Shown piece by piece: positions 57,956 through 64,000 of a DNA stretch of 64,000 nt (position 1 is the stretch's first letter; each line of letters begins with the position of its first letter). The DNA comes from Arachis hypogaea (taxonomy: Eukaryota; Streptophyta; Magnoliopsida; Fabales; Fabaceae), in assembly GCF_003086295.3 (NCBI RefSeq), contig NC_092048.1:111058276-111122275 (forward strand). Direction: 5' to 3'. The notes beneath the pieces were generated by a model. That model was not told the origin of the DNA, did not search any database, and worked only from the letters and a program-made list of their open reading frames with translations. Position numbers and translations under genes: made by a program.

Positions 57956-59492
57956 TGATGAGCGGATATTTTATACGCTTTTGGGGTTAATTTCATGTAG
58001 TTTTTAGTATGTTTTAGTTAGTTTTTAGTATATTTTCATTAGTTTCTAGGCAAAATTCATATTTCTGGACTTTACTATGAGTTTGTGTGTTTTTCTATAA
58101 TTTCAGGTATTTTCTGGCTGAAATTGAGGGAGCTGAGCAAAAATTTGATTCAGGCTGAAAAAGGACTGCTGATACTGTTGGATTATGACTTCTCTGCACT
58201 CGGAATGAATTTTCTGGAGCTACAGAAGTCTAATTGGCGCGCTCCTAATTGCGTTGGAAAGTAGACATCCAGGGCTTTCCAGCAATATATAATAATCCAT
58301 ACTTTGCTTAAGGATAGATGATGTAAACTAGCGTTCAATGCCAGTTCCATGTTGCAGTCTGGCGTTAAACACCAGAAACAGGTTACAAGTTGGAGTTAAA
58401 CGCCCAAAACAGGTTACAACCTGGTGTTTAACTCTAGAAACAGCCTAAGCACGTGTAAAGCTTAAGTCTCAGCCCCAGCACACACCAAGTGGGCTCCAGA
58501 AGTGGATTTCTGCACTATCTATCATAGTTTACTCATTCTCTGCAAACCTAGATTACTAGCTTACTATTTAAACAACTTTTAGAGGATTATTTTGTATTTC
58601 ATGATATTTTAGATCTGAACTTTGTACTCCTTGATGGAATGAGTCTCTAACTTCATTGTTGGGGGTGAGGAGCTCTGCTGTGTCTCGATGAATTAATACA
58701 ATTACTTATGTTTTCCATTCAAACACGCTTGTTTCTATCTAAGATATTTATTCGCACTTCAATATGATGAATGTGATAATCCATGACACTCATCACCATT
58801 CTCAACCTATGAACGCGTGCCTGACAACCACCTCCGTTCTACATTAGATTGAATAAGTATCTCTTGGATTCCTTGATCAGAATCTTCGTGGTATAAGCTA
58901 GAATCCATTGGCAGCATTCTTGAGAATTTGGAAAGTCTAAACCTTGTCATGGTATTCCGAGTAGGATTCAGGGATTGAATGACTGTGACGAGCTTCAAAC
59001 TCACAAAGGTTGGGCGTAGTGACAGATGCAAAAGGACCAACGGATCCTATTCCAGCATGAGTGAGAACCGACAGATGATTAGCCGGGCGGTGACAGCGCA
59101 CCTGGACCATTTTCACTGAGAGGACGGATGGTAGCCATTGACAACGGTGATCCACCAACATACAGCTTCCCATAGGAGGAAACTTGCGTGCGTGAAGAAG
59201 ATGACAGTAGGAAAGCAGAGATTCAGAAGACAAAGCATCTCCAAAACTCCAACATATTCTCCATTACTGCATAACAAGTATTTATTTCTTGCTCTTTTAT
59301 TCTTCGTAATTCAACTTGATAATTATAATTGATATCCTGACTAAGAGTTACAAGATAACCATAGATTGCTTCAAGCCAACAATCTCTGTGGGATTCGACC
59401 CTTACTCACATAAGGTATTACTTGGACGACCCAGTGCACTTGCTGGTTAGTGGTACGAGTTGTGAAAAGTGTGATTCACAATTTGTGCACCA
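57956..59492 (+). repeat. Element B, 3' LTR
   Basis: 1537 bp, same ends as 28977-30515. Palindromes at about 58330-58437. The U5 stem is weakened at one pair relative to the 5' LTR (CCTTA with TAAGG). Followed by the GTAGA duplication. Confidence 0.93.
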
Positions 59493-60593
59493 GTAGAGAA
59501 GTTCCTTGAAGTATTCATGGATAACTTCTCTATTTATGGAGACTCATTTGACTCCTGCCTTGATCATCTGACCCTGGTCCTAAAAAGATGCCAAGAAACA
59601 AAACTAGTTCTAAACTCGGAGAAATGCCACTTCATGGTAACTGAAGGCATTATTCTGGGGCATCGGATCTCAAATAAGGGGATAGAGGTGGATCAAGCTA
59701 AGGGGAAGTGATCGAACACTTGCCTCTACCTACTAGTGTTAAGGCAATCAGAAGCTTCCTAGGACATGCAGGCTTCTACAGGTGGTTCATAAAAGATTTT
59801 TCAAAAATCGACAAACCCCTGTGTAATCTTTTGGCCACTGATGTTCCATTCGTCTTTAACCAAGAATGTCTGCACACCTTTGAAACTCTGAAGGCCAAGC
59901 TTGTCAATGCTCCTATCATCTCTGCACCCAATTGGGACTTGCCATTTAAGCTAATATGTGATGCAAGTAATCATGCAATTAGTGCAGTCCTAGGTCAGAG
60001 ACATGACAAACTTCTGCATGTCATTTACTATGCTAGTCGCGTATTAAATGATGCGCAAAAAAATTTCACTACTACAGAAAATGAGCTACTTGCAATGGTT
60101 TATGCCATTAACAAGTTTAGATCCTAGGATCTAAGGTCATTATTTATACTGACCATGCTACTCTAAAGTATCTACTCACTAAGTAGGATTCTAAACCCAG
60201 ACTTATAAGATGGGTATTATTCCTGCAAGAGTTTGATATATAAATTAGAGACAGAAAAGGGACAGAAAATCAGGTGGCTGATCACTTATCCTGAATTGAG
60301 CCAGTAGCAGGCACTTCCTCTCCCTCTACTGACATATCTGAATCCTTTTTAGATGAGCAACTCTATGCCATTCGGACAGTACCTTATTTTGCAGACATTG
60401 CAAACTACAAGGCTATACGATTCATTCCCAAAGAGTTACCAGGCAGCAAGCCCAGAAACTCATGCATGATGCAAAGTATTACCTATGGGATGAGCCATAT
60501 CTCTTTAAGAGATGCTCGGATGGAATAATCCGATGCTGTATGTCTGAAGAAGAGGCACAGAGAATTCAATGGCATTGCCATATCTCTGACTAT
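59493..60593 (+). pseudogene. Element A RT C-terminus, RNase H and start of integrase (broken)
   Basis: Resumes A after B. RT motif FMDNFSIYG: the second catalytic aspartate of the usual FMDD is asparagine. Then [20 protein letters not shown]; a frameshift near 59705; RNase H with ICDASNHAISAVLG and TENELLAMVYAINKFRS; a small deletion near 60125; further stops; and [19 protein letters not shown] of the integrase N-terminal region. Cut by element E at 60594. Clearly dead. Confidence 0.9.
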
Positions 60594-62281
60594 TGATGAG
60601 CGGATAATTTATACGCTTTTTGGCAGTGTTTTTACATAGTTTTTAGTATGATTTAGTTAGTTTTTAATATATTTTTATTAGTTTTTAAATAAAAATCACA
60701 TTTCTGGACTTTACTATGAGTTTGTATGTTTTTATGTGATTTCAGGTAATTTCTGGCTGAAATTGAGGGACTTGAGCAAAAATCTGATTCAGAGACTGAA
60801 GAAGGACTGTAGATGCTGTTGGATTCTGACCTCCCTGCACTCGAAGTGGATTTTCTGGAGCAATAGAAACCCAATTGGCGCGCTCTCAATTGTGTTGGAA
60901 AGTAGACATCCAGGCTTTCCAACAATATATAATAGTCCATACTTTGCCCGAGTTTAGATGACGCAAAATGGCGTTTAACGCCAGCTTTCTGCCCTATTCT
61001 GGCGTTAAACGCCAGAAACAGGTTGTAAATCAGAGTTAAACGCCAAAAATAGGCTACAACCTGGCGTTTAACTCCAAAAAGAGTCTCTACACATGAAAGC
61101 TCAATGCTCAGCCCAAGCACACACCAAGTGGGCCCGGAAGTGGATTTCTACATCATTTACTTATCTTATGTAACCCTAGCTACTAGTTTAGTATAAAAAC
61201 TACTTTTAGTGATTTATTTTACATCTTTTGATCATCCTTGATCAGGGATTGGTCTTTTTCCCTATTTTCGAATTCATATGCCATTTGGAGAAGCTGGCCA
61301 TTCGGCCATGCCTAGACCTTGTTCTTATGTATTTTCAATGGTAGAGTTTCTACACACCATAGATTAAGGTATGGAGCTCTGCTGTTCCTCATGAATTAAT
61401 GCAAAGTACTATTGTTTTTCTATTCAACTCAAGCCTATTTCTTCTCTAAGATATTCATTCGCACACAAGAACATGATGAATGTGATGATTATGTGACGCT
61501 CATCACCATTCTCACTTATGAACGCATGCCTGACAAACACTTTCGTTCTACATGAAAGCAAGCTTGAATGCATATCTCTTAGCCTCCTAATTTACGATCA
61601 GAGTCTTTGTGGTATAGGCTAGAATTATTGGCGGCCATTCTTGAGATCCGGAAAGTCTAAAATTTGTTTGTGGTATTCCGAGTAGGATCTGGGAAGGGAT
61701 GGCTATGACGAGCTTCAAACTCGCAAGTGCTGGGCGTAGTGACAGACGCAAAAGGATCACTGGATCCTATTCCAGCATGATCGAGAATCGACAGATGATT
61801 AGCCATGCGGTGACAGTGCATTTGGACCATTTTCACTTAGAGGACGGGATGTAGCCATTGACAACGGTGATGCCCAACATACAACTTGCCATGGAAAGGA
61901 GTATGAGTGATTGGATGAAAGCAGTAGGAAAGCAGAGGTTCAGAAGGAACAAAAGCATCTCCATAGGCTTATCTGAAACTCTCACCAATGAATTGCATAA
62001 GTATCTCTATCCTATTTTATATTTTATTTATATTTTAACTATCAATTCACCATAACCATTTGAATCCGCCTGACTGAGATTTGCAAGATGACCATTGCTT
62101 GCTTCAAGCCGACAATCTCCGTGGGATCGACCCTTACTCACGTAAGGTTTATTACTTGGATGACCCAGTGCACTTGCTGGTTAGTTGTGCGAAGTTGTGA
62201 AAAAGAACTAAGATTATGAACGTGCGTATTAAGTTTTTGGCGCCGTTACCAAGGAATGAACAATCACGATTTCATGCACCA
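60594..62281 (+). repeat. Element E, 5' LTR
   Basis: 1688 bp, TGATGAGCGGATAATTTATACGC to TTCATGCACCA. Palindromes at about 60967-61080 (GGCGTTTAACGCC, CTGGCGTTAAACGCCAG). U5 hairpin CCTTAC-TCAC-GTAAGG at 62132-62147. Just inside the end, 62238-62255 repeats the primer-site text TGGCGCCGTTACCAAGGA. Confidence 0.9.
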
Positions 62282-62287
62282 AGTTTT

Positions 62288-62305
62288 TGGCGCCGTTGCC
62301 GGGGA
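62288..62305 (+). promoter_or_regulatory. Element E primer-binding site, tRNA-Asp
   Basis: TGGCGCCGTTGCCGGGGA, perfect match, six bases after the LTR. Confidence 0.93.
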
Positions 62306-64000
62306 TTGTTCGAGTTTGGACAACTGACGGTTCATCTTGTTGCTCAGATTAGGTAATTTTATTTTATGTTTAAGCTTTTTACTTTTTATTTTCAAAAAAT
62401 TTCAAAAAAAAAATAATAAATTATTCTATGACTTCAAAATTTTTAAGAATGAATTCTAGAGTTTCATGATGATCTGTTGAAGTCTGGCTGGCTGTGAAGC
62501 CATGTCTAATCTTTTGGACCAAGGTTTCAACTCATCATCACAAATGCTTTTTTGATTCTCATCAATTCAGCTATTGTATGCCTAATTTGTATCTTAAAGC
62601 TTGGCTGTCCATTGGCTATGTCTAGTGTTTTGGACCGGAGCTTTCACTGAAAGCTTGGCTGGCTAGTAAGCCATGTCTAATTTCTGGACCGGAGCTTTAG
62701 ACTAACATTGCATGATTCCTAGAATTCTCATTAGAAATTTTGAAATCCTTATTTTTCTTTTTCAAATTAATTTTCGAAAAAAAATACAAAAAAAATTATA
62801 ATAAAATCATAAAAAACCAAAAATTTGATGTTTCTTGTTTGAGTCTAGTGTCAATTTTTAAGTTTGGTGTCAATTGCATTCTTTTATTTTTCTTAAAAAT
62901 TTTCGAAAAATTCATGCATAATGTCCTTCATGATCTTTAAGTTGTTCTTGATGATCTTCTTTGTTTGATCTTTGCATTTTCTTATTTTGTGTCTTTTCTT
63001 ATTTTAAATATGTATTTTCAATTTGTTAGTGTCTAATTATTGAAAATTTCTAAGTTTGGTGTCTTGCATGTTTTTCTTTTCTTAAAAATTTTCAAAAATA
63101 AGTCTTGATGTTCATCTTGACCTTCAAAGTGTTCTTGGTGTTCATCTTGACATTCAAAGTGTTCTTGCATGCATTAGTTGTTTGATTCATAATTTTTATG
63201 TTTTGTTCCAATTTGGTGTTTTTCTCTCTCTTCATAAAAAATTCAAAAAGAAAAAAAATATCTTTCCCTTATTCTTCTCATAAAATTTGAATATTTGAGT
63301 TGACTTTTTCAAAATTTTTAAAATCTAGTTGTTTCTTATTAGTCAAGTCAAATTTTCAATTTAAAAATTCTATCTTTTTCAAACCTTTTCAAAAATCAAA
63401 TCTTTCTCATTTTTTTTCATATTTTCGAAAACTTTTTAAAATGATTTTCAAAATCTTTTTTTTTTAATTTCATTTTATAATTTCAAAATCTTTACTAACA
63501 ATTAATGTGATTGATTCAAAAATTTTAAAGTTTGTTACTTGCCTATTAAGAAAGGTTCCATCTTTAAATTTTAGTATCATATCTTTTAGTTTCTTGTTAG
63601 TCAAGTAATCAACTTTAATTTTCAAAATCAAATCTTTTTAATCTCCTTTTCAAATCTTTTTCAATTTCAATCATGTCTTTTTCAAAACTTAATTTCAAAA
63701 TCTTTTCTAACTTCTTATCTTTTCAAATTTGATTTTCAAATCTTTTTCAATTAACTACTTGAATTTTTTATTTTAAAAGTTTTCCATTTCAATCATATCT
63801 TTTTCAAAACCACTTAACTAATTTTTCCTCTCTAATTTTCAAAAATTCTTCCCCACTTTTTCAAAATTCCTTTTTAATTAACTATTTGTTTTAAATTCTA
63901 ATTTAATTTAGTTTTATTTTTCTTTTTAAATTTTGAATTATAACTAATAGTCAAAATAAAAACAAATTTTTTTTATTTATTTTATTTAATTTTTGAATTC
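62306..64000 (+). other. Element E leader, non-coding
   Basis: Holds three imperfect copies of a unit ending TTTGGACCGGAGCTTT or similar (62479-62702), TAAGTTTGGTGTC at about 62859 and 63051, and long T-rich ATCTTTTTCAAA repeats to the window edge. No gene; gag would lie beyond 64000. Confidence 0.75.

Larger units (their letters stand above)
28977..59492 (+). mobile_element. Athila-type element B, inserted in RT of A
   Basis: LTRs at 28977-30515 and 57956-59492, flanked by a perfect duplication GTAGA (28972-28976 and 59493-59497). Without the nested C it is about 12.2 kb. Order: LTR, primer site, leader, gag, palindromic linker, PR-RT-RH-INT, spacer with palindromes, ORF3, 3' UTR, LTR. Several stops and two frameshifts disable pol. 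The LTRs differ at a few percent of sites by eye, clearly older than the Tekay-type insertion. Confidence 0.93.
22854..64000 (+). mobile_element. Athila-type element A (outermost, right end outside the window)
   Basis: Starts TGATGAGTGAATATTTTATACGC. Its own sequence in the window is 22854-28971 plus 59493-60593: 5' LTR, tRNA-Asp primer site, gag, protease, RT, RNase H and the start of integrase. The rest of the span is occupied by a hAT MITE, element B and element E. The left flank is GTTAG (22849-22853), so a GTTAG should follow its 3' LTR if the boundary is right. Coding parts carry many stops, a frameshift and a foreign patch, so this is a dead copy. Closely related in protein to element B. 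Confidence 0.85.
60594..64000 (+). mobile_element. Athila-type element E (truncated by the window edge)
   Basis: Inserted in the integrase N-terminal region of A; left flank ACTAT (60589-60593). LTR 60594-62281, perfect tRNA-Asp primer site, then a leader that runs to the window end without reaching gag. The LTR is of the same family as that of C. Confidence 0.88.

Overview
The window looks like a gene-free, repeat-dense stretch of a plant nuclear genome. It is very AT-rich and holds plant-type Ty3/gypsy elements (one Tekay/Del chromovirus and several Athila-lineage elements), an L1-type LINE relic, a probable tRNA-derived SINE relic, a hAT-type MITE and two foldback MITEs. LTRs that start TGATGAGCGGATA and are studded with GGCGTTTAACGCC palindromes are what I associate, from memory, with peanut and its wild relatives (Arachis). 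I treat Arachis as likely but unproven. I find no host protein-coding gene, no rRNA or tRNA gene and no CRISPR array.

Layout. 1-5812: AT-rich intergenic DNA with TA microsatellites, a SINE-like relic and one copy of a dispersed repeat. 5813-17130: one complete Tekay/Del-type chromovirus on the minus strand, with 3299-bp LTRs that are almost identical, a perfect TTATT target duplication, an initiator-tRNA-Met primer site and a Gag-Pol frame broken by a single stop. 17131-22853: AT-rich DNA with the second dispersed-repeat copy, a LINE RT relic, a possible old LTR and two hairpin-like MITEs.

22854-64000 is a nest of Athila-type elements, resolved by matching 5-bp target duplications. Outer element A (+, from 22854 past the right edge) carries a hAT MITE in gag (26066-26754). 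It is split inside RT by element B (28977-59492, +, duplication GTAGA) and inside the integrase N-terminus by element E (60594 to past the edge, +). B is split inside its integrase by element C (35785-54136, minus, duplication CTCTC). C is split inside its third ORF by element D (39160-47171, +, duplication GTCAT). The depth is A>B>C>D.

Within the nest, A and B are decayed gag-PR-RT-RH-INT elements. B also carries a downstream extra ORF (ORF3) with a C-terminal coiled coil and no visible membrane segment. C keeps gag, protease and ORF3 but lacks RT, RNase H and integrase. D lacks recognisable enzymes altogether and holds only a broken low-complexity ORF between LTRs. C and D would therefore have needed enzymes from relatives. 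Because A to E share so little protein, the pieces they do share stand out as candidate cis-acting signals: a tRNA-Asp primer site; a U5 hairpin whose stem covaries; paired ATGTGYYTGTGGYGT motifs in the 3' UTR; and a short hairpin followed by TAAGTTTGGTGT that lies directly before the 3' LTR and again before ORF3. The palindrome arrays are a further unexplained layer. These cis modules are the most interesting content of the window.
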